Shown piece after piece: positions 35,488 to 44,646 of a DNA stretch of 64,000 nucleotides. The position numbers and the translations under genes are program-made. The DNA comes from Sphingobacterium sp. (lineage in GTDB: Bacteria; Bacteroidota; Bacteroidia; Sphingobacteriales; Sphingobacteriaceae), in assembly GCA_031286695.1 (NCBI GenBank), contig JAITTY010000011.1, positions 737,524 to 801,523 of the forward strand, read 5' to 3'. Position 1 is the first letter of the stretch, and each line of letters opens with the position of its first letter. Under the pieces are notes generated by a model, which worked only from the letters and a program-made list of their open reading frames with translations, was not told where the DNA came from and ran no database searches.

Positions 35488-36315
35488 ATGAGATATCACC
35501 TTCAACATGAAGAAAATAATTTCCCCAAAGCATTGGGGATATCGACTTTGGTCATGGCATCATTGCTCTTGATTGGATTTTTTGTTGTTTTTAAAGCTCA
35601 GGTACCCGATGAATACGGAATGGGAGGAATGATCGTCAATTACGGGACTTCACCTGAGGGAATGGGAGATGACTATATGAGTGTTGAGGAACCATCGGTG
35701 GATCCAAACGCCAATAATGAACGTCCCGACCGTATTGATCCTGTTGAAACACCTACCCCAACGCCAACGCAGCAAGTTGCGGAGAAAGCGGTCGTCACAC
35801 AGGATGTAGAAGATGCCCCTGCGGTGACAAAAACTGAAAAGAAGGTCGTTTCAAAAGCACCGGAAACTACTAAAGCGGTAAAAGAAGTGGCACCTCAGGC
35901 TAACGCCAAAGCGCTTTTTAAAGGCAATAAAAATAATGGTACTGGAGCTGGTGATGGTACAGGGACAACTCCTGGAAATCAGGGTTCCAAATTGGGTGAT
36001 CCTTTAGCAAGTAATTACGGCGAAGGGGGATCTGGAAACGGTAACATGATGTTGTCTATTGAAAACCGAAGCTTTACGCAACGACCAAGTATCGACGATA
36101 ATGGACAGCAAGCAGGAAAGGTTGCTGTAGAGTTTAGAGTCAACAAGCAAGGGGTTATCACCTATGCGCGTGCTGGTGTAAAGGGAACTACGATAACCGA
36201 TCCATCGTTATTGGAGAAATGTGAGCGTGCTGTGCGTGGCGCTCGGCTAAACCAATTGCCGAATGCTCCCGACTCGCAAACTGGACGGATTGTATTCAAT
36301 TTTAGATTAAGATAA
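35488..36315 (+). CDS. TonB-like energy transducer
   Basis: This 275-residue protein has one N-terminal membrane helix (about 18-36), a Pro/Thr/Lys-rich periplasmic spacer (PVETPTPTPTQQVAEK and following), a Gly/Asn-rich segment (GNKNNGTGAGDGTGT), and a C-terminal TonB-type domain: VAVEFRVNKQGVITYARA...ALEKCERAVRGARL-like helix and IVFNFRLR last strand. It is the moving element of the ExbB/ExbD motor. The target is unclear: either TonB boxes of receptors or, by analogy with TolA, a different envelope partner. The stretch between residues 60 and 200 has low complexity. Confidence 0.9.
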   Translation: MRYHLQHEENNFPKALGISTLVMASLLLIGFFVVFKAQVPDEYGMGGMIVNYGTSPEGMGDDYMSVEEPSVDPNANNERPDRIDPVETPTPTPTQQVAEKAVVTQDVEDAPAVTKTEKKVVSKAPETTKAVKEVAPQANAKALFKGNKNNGTGAGDGTGTTPGNQGSKLGDPLASNYGEGGSGNGNMMLSIENRSFTQRPSIDDNGQQAGKVAVEFRVNKQGVITYARAGVKGTTITDPSLLEKCERAVRGARLNQLPNAPDSQTGRIVFNFRLR

Positions 36316-36326
36316 AAATCATTCAC

Positions 36327-37631
36327 ATGAATGCTTATAATGAGGCAATCGAGTATCTGTATACTCGATTGCCTATGTTTACAAGGGATGGCGCCTCAGC
36401 CTTCAAAAAAGACCTTGACAATACCATCAAACTTTGCGCTGCGTTGGACAACCCACAGCGAAAATTCAAAACATTACATATTGCTGGCACAAACGGAAAG
36501 GGATCTACCTCCCATATGTTGGCCGCTATTTTGGCCGAAGCAGGATATAAGACAGGTCTCTATACTTCACCACATTTACTGGATTTCAGAGAACGTATCC
36601 GCGTCAATGGTCAGTTATGTGAGAAAGAATTTGTTGTTGATTTTGTTAATACCCATCGTGAGCTTATAGAAGAAGTCAGTCCGTCGTTTTTCGAGATTAC
36701 GGTAGCCATGGCGTTTGATTATTTCGAGAAGAATAAGGTTGATATCGCTGTCATTGAAGTCGGCCTTGGCGGGCGTTTGGACAGCACCAATATTATTCAG
36801 CCTTTGCTGTCGGTAATTACCAATATCGGTTTTGATCACATGAATCTTCTTGGTAATACACTGGCAGAAATTGCTGCTGAGAAGGCGGGAATTATCAAAA
36901 AAAATACCCCTGTGGTTATTTCAGAATATGCCGAAGAGACGGCATCCGTCTTTTTGAATAAAGCACAGTCAGAACAGGCTCCTCTCCAATTCGCTTCAGA
37001 TATATACCGTACGAAGATGTTAGCAGTAGACCAGGATTACCTAACAGTACAAGCTGTTGATCCTGCAGGTCATTCGGTGGCCTATCAGCTCGATCTGAAA
37101 GGCTCCTATCAGGTAAAAAATCTTGCAGGTGTGCTATTGGCAGTGGATGAGTTACGTAAACAGGGCTTTGAGATCAGTGATCAACATATTCATCGCGCGC
37201 TTAAAAACGTGCAAGCAAGTACAGGAATTCAGGGCCGCTGGCAACAACTGTCTAAAGATCCATTTATTATCTGTGATACGGGGCATAATGAAGATGGAAT
37301 TCATGAAGTACTGAAAAACTTGGCTACGACAACTTATGATAAGTTGCATTTCGTCATAGGAGCGATGCGGGATAAGGATTTGTCTCATATGTTGCCTTAT
37401 CTTCCGAAAGATGCAATCTATTATTTCTCAGCTCCGGATATGCCGCGTGCAATGCCATCCGAGGAGCTGCGGAAAGAAGCTTTGGAATTTGGTCTAATGG
37501 GGCTAGATTACCCATCGGTAGGTGCTGCGTTTGATGCTGCCAAAGATGCGTATCAGCAAGGTAACCTTATTTTTGTTGGCGGAAGCAATTTTGTTGTTGC
37601 GGAAGTGCTTGCTCGTTTGACGCAGGAATAG
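36327..37631 (+). CDS. folC: Folylpolyglutamate/dihydrofolate synthase
   Basis: FolC adds glutamate to folates (and often to dihydropteroate). The 434-residue protein carries the P-loop LHIAGTNGKGSTSHMLAAIL, TSPHLLDFRERIRVNG, the VGLGGRLDSTN motif, and the C-terminal ICDTGHNEDGIHEVL site. It is 11 bases downstream of the TonB-like gene, likely in the same transcript, though its metabolic role has no clear tie to the envelope genes. A strong bidirectional terminator follows. Confidence 0.96.
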   Translation: MNAYNEAIEYLYTRLPMFTRDGASAFKKDLDNTIKLCAALDNPQRKFKTLHIAGTNGKGSTSHMLAAILAEAGYKTGLYTSPHLLDFRERIRVNGQLCEKEFVVDFVNTHRELIEEVSPSFFEITVAMAFDYFEKNKVDIAVIEVGLGGRLDSTNIIQPLLSVITNIGFDHMNLLGNTLAEIAAEKAGIIKKNTPVVISEYAEETASVFLNKAQSEQAPLQFASDIYRTKMLAVDQDYLTVQAVDPAGHSVAYQLDLKGSYQVKNLAGVLLAVDELRKQGFEISDQHIHRALKNVQASTGIQGRWQQLSKDPFIICDTGHNEDGIHEVLKNLATTTYDKLHFVIGAMRDKDLSHMLPYLPKDAIYYFSAPDMPRAMPSEELRKEALEFGLMGLDYPSVGAAFDAAKDAYQQGNLIFVGGSNFVVAEVLARLTQE

Positions 37632-37685
37632 GAATATCACTTTTCTCACAAATAAATCTGCGGGAGGAATTCATAGAAATCGATC

Positions 37686-37723
37686 AAAAAAAGGGAGCTG
37701 CATGAACTGCAGCTCCCTTTTTT
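37686..37723. terminator. Bidirectional terminator between folC and ansA
   Basis: Perfect stem AAGGGAGCTGCA / TGCAGCTCCCTT with loop TGAAC, flanked by A-run and T-run. It sits between the converging stops at 37631 and 37745. Confidence 0.92.
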
Positions 37724-37744
37724 GTTATTTTGTGCCGTTGGTCA

Positions 37745-38764
37745 TTAGTCATTGATAGTCAATTCACCGCGAATATCCTTTTCAATCCAATAAGCAACTT
37801 CTTTCTGATCTTCCAATTCACCTTGAAGGTACATTAATTTGGTGACAGCTGCTTCGAATGTGAGGTCATAGCCATTGAGTACACCGATGGATTTAAGTCC
37901 TTGTGAGGTCTCATAGCGCCCCAATTCTACCGATCCAACTTTACATTGGGAAATATTAAGGATATTTTTACCCTGTTCAATTGCTTCCTTTAGTAGATCC
38001 AGAAACCAAGTGTCGGTGGTTGTATTGCCCGATCCAAATGTTTCCATAACGACGGAGCGGACATCGGAATCTAGGACGGCTTTGATTGTTTGTGCAGAGA
38101 TCCCCGGAAATAATTTCAATACGGCTACCCTGTTGTCCAGTTTGGTATGTAAAATAAATTCCTTATCAATATTATTTAATAAAGCATCTGTATTGTATTG
38201 CAGGTGAATACCAGCTTCAACCAATACGGGATAGTTTGGCGATCTAAAGGCCTCAAATTTGGCCGAATTATATTTAAAAGAGCGATTGCCACGGAATAAT
38301 TTATTGTCGAAAAGAATGCATACCTCTTGGATAATGGAGATACCATCCTGCTTCGCCGAAGCGATTTCCAACGCTGTCATCATATTTTCCCTTGCGTCCG
38401 TTCGGATCTCACCGATAGGTAGCTGAGAGCCGGATAAAATGACCGGTTTTTGGAGGCCTTCCAACATAAAGCTCAATACTGATGCCGTGAAAGCCATTGT
38501 ATCGGAACCGTGTAGAATAACAAATCCGTCATAGTCTGCATAGTTATCCTTAATAATTTGTGCCATTTCAATCCATATTTCAGGCTTCATGTTAGATGAA
38601 TCGATAATGGGTTCGAAAGAGTGCACGGTCAGCTTATAGTCTAAGCGACTTAAATCAGGGAGATTACGTTTGATTAATTCAAAGTCGAAAGGAACGAATG
38701 TTCCTGTTTCATCTTTAACCATTCCAATGGTCCCACCTGTGTAGATAATAAAGATATTATGCAT
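37745..38764 (-). CDS. ansA: Type I (cytoplasmic) L-asparaginase
   Basis: This enzyme hydrolyses L-asparagine to aspartate and ammonia. The 339-residue protein has no signal peptide. The first catalytic Thr lies in IYTGGTIGMV (Thr12), the second in VILHGSDTMAFTAS, and VILSGSQLPIGEIRTDA holds further active-site residues. Note HGSDTM in place of the more usual HGTDTM; the Thr and Asp needed for the second triad remain (SDTMAFTAS gives a Thr two residues on), but the change merits a model. It follows the tatD gene by 12 bases. Confidence 0.9.
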   Translation of the reverse strand: MHNIFIIYTGGTIGMVKDETGTFVPFDFELIKRNLPDLSRLDYKLTVHSFEPIIDSSNMKPEIWIEMAQIIKDNYADYDGFVILHGSDTMAFTASVLSFMLEGLQKPVILSGSQLPIGEIRTDARENMMTALEIASAKQDGISIIQEVCILFDNKLFRGNRSFKYNSAKFEAFRSPNYPVLVEAGIHLQYNTDALLNNIDKEFILHTKLDNRVAVLKLFPGISAQTIKAVLDSDVRSVVMETFGSGNTTTDTWFLDLLKEAIEQGKNILNISQCKVGSVELGRYETSQGLKSIGVLNGYDLTFEAAVTKLMYLQGELEDQKEVAYWIEKDIRGELTIND

Positions 38765-38776
38765 TGAGTTTTGAAA

Positions 38777-39544
38777 TTATATACCAAATATACGTTTTGA
38801 ATTTTCTGTTGTGATTTCTGCCACCTTCTCGACGGAAATCTGATGCAGATCAGCTACTTTTTGCGCGACGTAAATCAAATAGCTGCTTTCATTTTCTTTA
38901 CCGCGGAAAGGGACAGGCGCCAGATATGGCGCATCGGTCTCAAGAACAATATGCTTCAAGTCGATTTCTTTGACCACTTGATCTAAGCCCGCTTTTTTAA
39001 AGGTAACGACTCCGCCAATACCAAGAGCGAAGCCTAAATCGATCGCCTGATGGGCCTGCTCGAGGGTGCCCGTAAAACAATGCAGTACGCCAAACAATTT
39101 ATCATCGTGCAGTTCTTCCAATAATTCGAACAATTCTGTAAAGGCTTCCCGACAATGGATATCGATTGGTAAATTTAATTCCTTAGCCCATTGAACCTGA
39201 GTTCGAAAGGCATCTTTTTGAATTTCAAGCGTGCTTTTATCCCAATAAAGATCCAGCCCAATCTCACCTATGGCATGGACTTTGTTTGTTTCCAAGCTCT
39301 TTCGGATGGTGTCTAACTCTTCCACATAGTTTTCCTTTACATCGCAGGGATGCAATCCAAGCATGGGAAAACAATGTTCTGGATAAGCTGCTACGGTATC
39401 AAATACAGGTTTTATGGAAGCGCTATTCACGTTCGGCAAAAAAAGGCGTTGTATGCCATTATCAAAGCAACGTTGGAGGTGTTCTTGCAGTTTTTCGGTT
39501 CCTGCATGGTAATAAATGTGTGTATGTGTATCTGTAAGCAACAT
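38777..39544 (-). CDS. TatD-family metal-dependent DNase/hydrolase
   Basis: The 255-residue TIM-barrel hydrolase has the family's metal ligands in order: TDTHTHIYY near the N-terminus, the AIGEIGLDLYW Glu, NLPIDIHCREAF His, GVLHCFTGT His, and ETDAPYLAPVPFRGK Asp. Members are 3'-5' exonucleases or D-aminoacyl-tRNA deacylase-like hydrolases; which activity holds here is open. It lies 12 bases upstream of ansA in one operon. A -7 box TATCTTTG sits at 39643-39650. Confidence 0.93.
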   Translation of the reverse strand: MLLTDTHTHIYYHAGTEKLQEHLQRCFDNGIQRLFLPNVNSASIKPVFDTVAAYPEHCFPMLGLHPCDVKENYVEELDTIRKSLETNKVHAIGEIGLDLYWDKSTLEIQKDAFRTQVQWAKELNLPIDIHCREAFTELFELLEELHDDKLFGVLHCFTGTLEQAHQAIDLGFALGIGGVVTFKKAGLDQVVKEIDLKHIVLETDAPYLAPVPFRGKENESSYLIYVAQKVADLHQISVEKVAEITTENSKRIFGI

Positions 39545-39897
39545 AGTTTTCTGCGTGGAGGCAGCGGGTTAGGGTAAAAACTTGTTTTTATTATTATCGA
39601 ATAAAGTGGTCTACTTAATTACCAAAATTTCAATTCGCTCTCCAAAGATAACTTATTAATTAGCAAAAATGAAAATTAATACAGGATTCCTTCGATTGAG
39701 ATGAATTCCTTTTTCGTATCTTGGAAAACGCCATCAACAGGAGCTCCGACCTTCATGCCATGGAGGCATTTGCAAAGATTATTATTGGTCCTTGAAAAGA
39801 GAGGTTTTAATAAAAAGAGTCAGAAGTCAAACATACCGTAAGATTTACTGTTAAACAGATAAACGAGGCGGTTGTTGTCCTATTTTTATAAGAATAA
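39545..39897. other. Divergent promoter region between tatD and the TolC operon
   Basis: The spacer contains one TATCTTTG box on the minus strand (39643-39650) for tatD. On the + strand I see no exact box before the TolC-type gene, nor a stable hairpin or open frame. Confidence 0.4.
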
Positions 39898-41301
39898 ATG
39901 AATCATATGATGAATAAGAAGTTATGCCTGGGTTTATTGACTTTGGCGTCGGTTATGTTTTTAAACAAACTACATGCACAATCCCTGATTGACCCATCGG
40001 TAAAAGATATTATTCAAAAAGCCTTTCAAACAAATAAAGAATTGAAATTAAAGGCGTACGAGGTTGATAAAGCGAGACTGGAGGCAGAGGGGGTGAAAGC
40101 AAACCGGCTACCACATGTCTCAGCACTTGGCTTATACGGTTATGTACATAGCAATGGGAGTGTGGACATCCCTACGGTTAATATTCCTTTATTAAATTTA
40201 GGCTTGTTTGAGGGAGCAACTGGATTTAGTATGCATGGGCAAGCTGCTTATGCGGGGGTGTCTGTAAAGCAGATTATCTTTTCAGGCTTACAGATTCCGA
40301 ATGGAATAAAAGCTTTGCAGGAGAAGGCTGTAGCTCAACAATATTTAGAATCAGCCAGTCGAGAGACACTCTCAAAGGATATTATAGCATCTTTTGATCA
40401 GTTAATGTTGTTAGATGAGGTGGATAAATTAATTGTAGATTCTGAAAAGCGATTAAAGAAAGAGCAGGAAAAGGTAAATAAAGCTATTCAAAACGGACTT
40501 GCAATTCCTTACGATCGAGATAAATTGAAATTGGCCTTGCTTGAACTGGAAGAGAAAAAGGTGGAAGTTTCGGGCAATCGGGATCTACTATGTCAAAAGA
40601 TCGAACAGGAAACAGGGGTGTCTTTTCAAGAAGTAGGTGGAATTCATTATGGCCTTAAACCTATATTTTTGTCGGAGCTACCAGGTGACGTTGAGCAAAG
40701 ATCCGAATTGAAAGCACTAGATGCTTCCTCAAAAGCGTATGAGTACCTGTATAAAAAAGAAAAGGGGGGAGCTCTTCCTGCTGTCTTTGCCTTCGGATCA
40801 GCAAACTATCTGAATGTATTCAACTCCAAGCTCACGGTGAAAGACCAACCGCTATTTGGTACCGTCAACTTACCGCTCAATTCAATAAAAGGTAGTCCTA
40901 ACTTACTAGTCGGAGTGGGGATAAAATGGGATCTATATACCGGTGGAGAGCATCACAATAAGATTAAACAAGTTAAACTCGATCAAAATATCAATACCAC
41001 CAAACGGGAAGATACGCAGGAAAAGTTAAATCTATTATTGAGCAAGAATACAGTGACCTATACAACTGGCAACCAAAAGTTGAAAGTAGGGGAACAGCAG
41101 CTGAAAGTTGCCGAAAATAACCTTTCTATGGCTGTCAAACAGTATCAAGCAGGATTGATTGATGTGACCGAGCTGCTGGCTGCTGAAAACGATTGGTACA
41201 AAGTTAATTTGGGCTATTTTAATAATGTGTTGCAGCAACGCACTGCTGCAGTTGAATTACTACATACATCAGGAAAATTATTGCAAACTATACATGAGTA
41301 A
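39898..41301 (+). CDS. TolC-family outer-membrane efflux protein
   Basis: This 467-residue protein has a signal peptide (ending LHAQS) and two repeats with long amphipathic helices, as in TolC channels: IIQKAFQTNKELKLKAYEVDKARL and the C-terminal MAVKQYQAGLIDVTELLAAEN motif, which is diagnostic for the family. It forms the outer-membrane exit duct for the adjacent HlyD/ABC system. Its stop overlaps the start of the HlyD gene. A start at either M1 or M4 (MMNKK) is possible. Confidence 0.92.
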   Translation: MNHMMNKKLCLGLLTLASVMFLNKLHAQSLIDPSVKDIIQKAFQTNKELKLKAYEVDKARLEAEGVKANRLPHVSALGLYGYVHSNGSVDIPTVNIPLLNLGLFEGATGFSMHGQAAYAGVSVKQIIFSGLQIPNGIKALQEKAVAQQYLESASRETLSKDIIASFDQLMLLDEVDKLIVDSEKRLKKEQEKVNKAIQNGLAIPYDRDKLKLALLELEEKKVEVSGNRDLLCQKIEQETGVSFQEVGGIHYGLKPIFLSELPGDVEQRSELKALDASSKAYEYLYKKEKGGALPAVFAFGSANYLNVFNSKLTVKDQPLFGTVNLPLNSIKGSPNLLVGVGIKWDLYTGGEHHNKIKQVKLDQNINTTKREDTQEKLNLLLSKNTVTYTTGNQKLKVGEQQLKVAENNLSMAVKQYQAGLIDVTELLAAENDWYKVNLGYFNNVLQQRTAAVELLHTSGKLLQTIHE

Positions 41302-42259
41302 GATGAAGAATTTATATGGGATATTATCGCTGTCTATTTTTGTTTCTTGTACAAATCAAGTGAAAGAGAAGGCTATTGAAGGGAAGGTAGAGCGTGAGCA
41401 AGTGACAGTTGTAACCAAAGTTCCGGGAAAAATCGCAAAACTTCTGGTTGAGGAAGGGGATTTCGTGCATGCGGGCGATACCCTGGCCATTTTGAGTATT
41501 CCCGAGGTGGATGCTAAAGAGGAGCAGGCAAAGGGTGCTTTACAGTCTGCTGATGCGCAATATAATATGGCCGTTAAGGGAGCTACAAAAGGACAATTGG
41601 TCCAATTGCAGGCTAAAGTAGACGGTCTAAAGGAACAATATGAATTTGCCAAAAAATCAATAGGTAGGCTGGATGCGCTTTTGCAAGACAGTCTCATTCC
41701 GCAGCAGAAGTATGATGAAACCTATGCGAAATACCAAGGTGCAAAAAATCAGTACCTCGCTGCTCAGGCTGAATTGGCCGAAGCGAAAGGCGGCGCTAGG
41801 CAGGAACAGCAGATGATGGCCTTGGGGCAGAAAGAACGTGCGCTAGGTGCAGTATCTGAAGTTAGTGTCGCTGCACAGGAGAAATATGTTATTGCACCAC
41901 AAGATATGAGCGTAGAGACGATTAACCTAAAGGTCGGGGAACTGGCCATGGCAGGTTATCCGATTATTAATGGCTTTCTTGACCGATCAACCTATTTTAG
42001 GTTTACATTGCCCGAAAATCAAATTGGAAAAGTCCAAAAAGGCGGATCTGTCGACGTAGAAATTCCTTATTTGAACCATAAAAAGGTTAAAGCGAAGGTG
42101 ATTAGCATTAAAGCCTTGAATTCTTATGCAAGCATTGCCTCTGCTTATCCTGATTTTGATCCGCAACAGGCTGTGTTTGAATTAAAAGTTGTACCTGTGG
42201 ACGCTGCAGAGGCAAAGGATTTGTTAACTAAAACGCTTGTGGTTCTCCATGCAAATTAA
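41294..42259 (+). CDS. HlyD-family periplasmic adaptor (lipoprotein)
   Basis: I choose the ATG at 41294 (MSKMKNLYGILSL), which overlaps the TolC stop; starting earlier would lengthen the protein with residues read inside tolC. A second ATG at 41303 is possible. The N-terminus looks like a lipoprotein signal with IFVSC as lipobox. Then come a biotinyl/lipoyl-type half (VVTKVPGKIAKLLVEEGDFVHAGDTL), a helical hairpin (residues about 70-170), and the beta-barrel part (YFRFTLPENQIGKV). It bridges the inner-membrane permease and the TolC channel. Confidence 0.9.
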   Translation: MSKMKNLYGILSLSIFVSCTNQVKEKAIEGKVEREQVTVVTKVPGKIAKLLVEEGDFVHAGDTLAILSIPEVDAKEEQAKGALQSADAQYNMAVKGATKGQLVQLQAKVDGLKEQYEFAKKSIGRLDALLQDSLIPQQKYDETYAKYQGAKNQYLAAQAELAEAKGGARQEQQMMALGQKERALGAVSEVSVAAQEKYVIAPQDMSVETINLKVGELAMAGYPIINGFLDRSTYFRFTLPENQIGKVQKGGSVDVEIPYLNHKKVKAKVISIKALNSYASIASAYPDFDPQQAVFELKVVPVDAAEAKDLLTKTLVVLHAN

Positions 42260-42270
42260 AGGGCTTGACT

Positions 42271-43440
42271 GTGAAAAAATTTTTAGAATTGATCCAACGG
42301 GAGTTTAAGCTCTTCTTCAATAATAAAGTGTTATTGATGCTTTTTCTGGGGGCACCTGTATTGTATGGTGTCTTAGTGGGGCATGTTTATCAACAAGGTA
42401 AAGTAACTCAGATGCCAATTATTGTGGTCGACGAGGATCATAGTCCCTTAAGCAGTTCATTTATTGATATGCTTTCAGATAATGAGAGTATTGAAGTTGC
42501 CCGTGTATTACCTTCTTTATTTGATTCAAAAGATATTGCTATGCAATATGAGGCAACAACGATTGTACATATTCCTAATGGCTTTGCATCTGGAGTTCAG
42601 CAAGGGCGTTTGCCGGAGATGACGGTTTTTGTCGATGGAGCCAATACACTGACCTCTAATACTGCGATGATGGCTGTCAATGTTTGTGCTTCGACCCTTA
42701 AGGCAGGGATACAGATTCAGGCGCAAATGAAACGTGGTGTTCCGGCAAAGGTTGCCGCACAGCAGTATGAACCTTTTAAGACAACTTTTGTTAAGCAGAA
42801 TATTCGAAGTGGGAATTACCTTTATTTTATGCTGCCCGGGGTACTGATTACCGTGTTGCAGCAGGTTTTGCTTTTGGGGCTGGCATTGTCTTTTTCGTCG
42901 GAATTTGAAGGGAATACGTTTCCGGAGCTTGTAAAGAAGATCTCTAATCCGGTGGGGCTTATTCTTGTCAAAATACTGCCCTATGTGCTGATGTCCATAG
43001 GGATCTTGTTGTTATATTGGGGCTTTGGCCAGTATTACCGTATGCCTTTGCATGCTGATTTTGGTCGCTTTGTCCTGTGTACTTTTGTCTTTTTACTCGC
43101 TGTCTGTTTTATAGGTGTACTCGTTAGTATCCTACTGCCATCGCAGCTGAAATCGACGGAAGTCCTTATGGTTATTGCAACACCAGCATTTATCTTGAGC
43201 GGATTTACCTGGCCGTCGAGTCTGATGCCGGAATGGGTGCAGGCTATCGCAAATGTTATCCCATCCACACATTATCTTCGGATTTTTAGGTTGATGTTTA
43301 TTCAGCATGCGGAAAATTATCATACCGATAAGGCGCTTATTGCACTGACGATCATTATGGTTATTAGTTTTATATTGGCTGCTGTCGTGCTTTGGATGAA
43401 GATAAGGAAGATTAAAAAAGAAGAGAAGAAGGCCGCATAG
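42271..43440 (+). CDS. ABC-2 type transporter permease
   Basis: I place the start at GTG 42271 (VKKFLELIQREFKLFF), because AAAGGG lies 7 bases before it; the TTG at 42265 is only 1 base from that site. The 389-residue protein has the ABC-2 layout: one N-terminal helix, a large periplasmic domain (about 45-165; IIVVDEDHSPLSSSFIDML), then five C-terminal helices with ISNPVGLILVKILPYVLMS. It resembles YhhJ/YbhR permeases. No ATPase gene is present in this operon, which ends in a terminator. Confidence 0.9.
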   Translation: MKKFLELIQREFKLFFNNKVLLMLFLGAPVLYGVLVGHVYQQGKVTQMPIIVVDEDHSPLSSSFIDMLSDNESIEVARVLPSLFDSKDIAMQYEATTIVHIPNGFASGVQQGRLPEMTVFVDGANTLTSNTAMMAVNVCASTLKAGIQIQAQMKRGVPAKVAAQQYEPFKTTFVKQNIRSGNYLYFMLPGVLITVLQQVLLLGLALSFSSEFEGNTFPELVKKISNPVGLILVKILPYVLMSIGILLLYWGFGQYYRMPLHADFGRFVLCTFVFLLAVCFIGVLVSILLPSQLKSTEVLMVIATPAFILSGFTWPSSLMPEWVQAIANVIPSTHYLRIFRLMFIQHAENYHTDKALIALTIIMVISFILAAVVLWMKIRKIKKEEKKAA

Positions 43441-43538
43441 CGGATCCATTACCAACAAAAGCTGCACGATTTTGCAGGCATCAACAGCAATGAAAGCGAA
43501 CTGAAGATTCTTTCTAGCCAATATCAGCAGACACTTTC

Positions 43539-43577
43539 AAAAAAAAAACGGTTCCATCGAGATGAAACCGTTTTTTT
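43539..43577. terminator. Bidirectional terminator between the permease and FKBP genes
   Basis: Stem ACGGTTCCATC / GATGAAACCGT with one C-A mismatch and a GA loop, flanked by nine A and seven T. Confidence 0.88.
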
Positions 43578-43600
43578 GTTAACTGAAAATTACAGTCAAA

Positions 43601-44623
43601 TTATTTTTTTGCTGCTGGAGCTTTAGTTGCAGGTGCTGTTGTCGCTGGAGCAGTCGTTCCAGTTGGAGCTACCATACCCGGAGTTGTCGCTGTAGGAGCA
43701 GGAACTTTTCCTGGTTTGATATCCAATACTTCTACTTCAAATACCAAAGGAGCATATGGAGGGATAACACCAGAAGGGCGATCGCCATAAGCCAAAGATG
43801 AAGGGATTACCAACGTTGCTTTAGTACCTTTGTTAAACAATTGGAAAGCTTCAGTCCATCCTGGGATAACACCATCAACACCCAATTGGAATTTCAATGC
43901 TTCATAAGGACGTTGCGCGTTGAAAATTTTCTCTTTTTTAGCCACATCTGGAAGGTTAGTATCAAATACTTTTCCTGTAGTCAATGAACCTACATAATTA
44001 ACGTGGATAGAATCTCCAACTTTAGCATTTGCACCTGTTCCAGGTTTAGTGATTACATATTGAAGACCTGAAGCTGTTTTTGTTGTTTTCAAGCTTTTAT
44101 CCTTGATGTATTTTTCAAGCTTAGCTGGTTCAGCAGCTTTGTGCTTGTTCAATTCTTCTTCAAAATATTTCTGAACTTGTTCGCCCAATTGTTGATCAGT
44201 CAATTTTCCTTTTTTGAAGTGTTTTTTGACTTTGATCGAATAAACAATGAATTTATCTGCAAACTCTGGTTTTGGTTGATGTGTTTTAGCAGCCATAGAA
44301 TCCAAGTTGATTTTGAATACTAAGCTATCACCTTCACCTACGTATTTGAATAAACCAGTAGGGTCACCTGGATTTTTTGCAATGATACTGTCTGGATATA
44401 ATTGAACGATTTGAGGGACTCCCATGTCATATGTACTTTGCATTGTAGAATCTCTGTCCGTTTTCACAACCATGTCAAGTGCTAATAAATCGCCTGATAC
44501 TGCTTTTTCTTTGGCATTATCATCAACGATTTTATACTCAAGACCACCTTCAGCCTTTTTGAATTTTTGGCATGACGTCATCAAAAGACCGGCAGCCGCG
44601 AAAAATAGAATTGCTTTCTTCAT
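43601..44623 (-). CDS. FKBP-type peptidyl-prolyl isomerase lipoprotein
   Basis: This 340-residue protein has a lipoprotein signal (GLLMTSC, Cys18) and an N-terminal region of unclear fold (about 20-190). Then comes an FKBP domain (about 197-300): VGDSIHVNYVGSLTTGKVFD, FQLGVDGVIPGWTEAFQLF and SSLAYGDRPSGVIPPYAPLV, with the Val-Ile-Pro-Gly-Trp active-site core. A Pro/Thr/Ala-rich tail (TGTTAPATTAPATKAPAAKK) ends it. It would help fold envelope proteins. It is 23 bases downstream of the DHH gene. The tail has low complexity and may vary in length. Confidence 0.93.
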   Translation of the reverse strand: MKKAILFFAAAGLLMTSCQKFKKAEGGLEYKIVDDNAKEKAVSGDLLALDMVVKTDRDSTMQSTYDMGVPQIVQLYPDSIIAKNPGDPTGLFKYVGEGDSLVFKINLDSMAAKTHQPKPEFADKFIVYSIKVKKHFKKGKLTDQQLGEQVQKYFEEELNKHKAAEPAKLEKYIKDKSLKTTKTASGLQYVITKPGTGANAKVGDSIHVNYVGSLTTGKVFDTNLPDVAKKEKIFNAQRPYEALKFQLGVDGVIPGWTEAFQLFNKGTKATLVIPSSLAYGDRPSGVIPPYAPLVFEVEVLDIKPGKVPAPTATTPGMVAPTGTTAPATTAPATKAPAAKK

Positions 44624-44646
44624 TTTCTAATGTATGTTACGATATC

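Noticed and set aside
41225-41293. Upstream extension of the HlyD gene to 41225
   Set aside because: It overlaps the end of tolC by 77 bases and adds residues that are not a signal peptide.
42265-42270. TTG start for the ABC-2 permease
   Set aside because: It is 1 base from the AAAGGG site; GTG at 42271 has better spacing.
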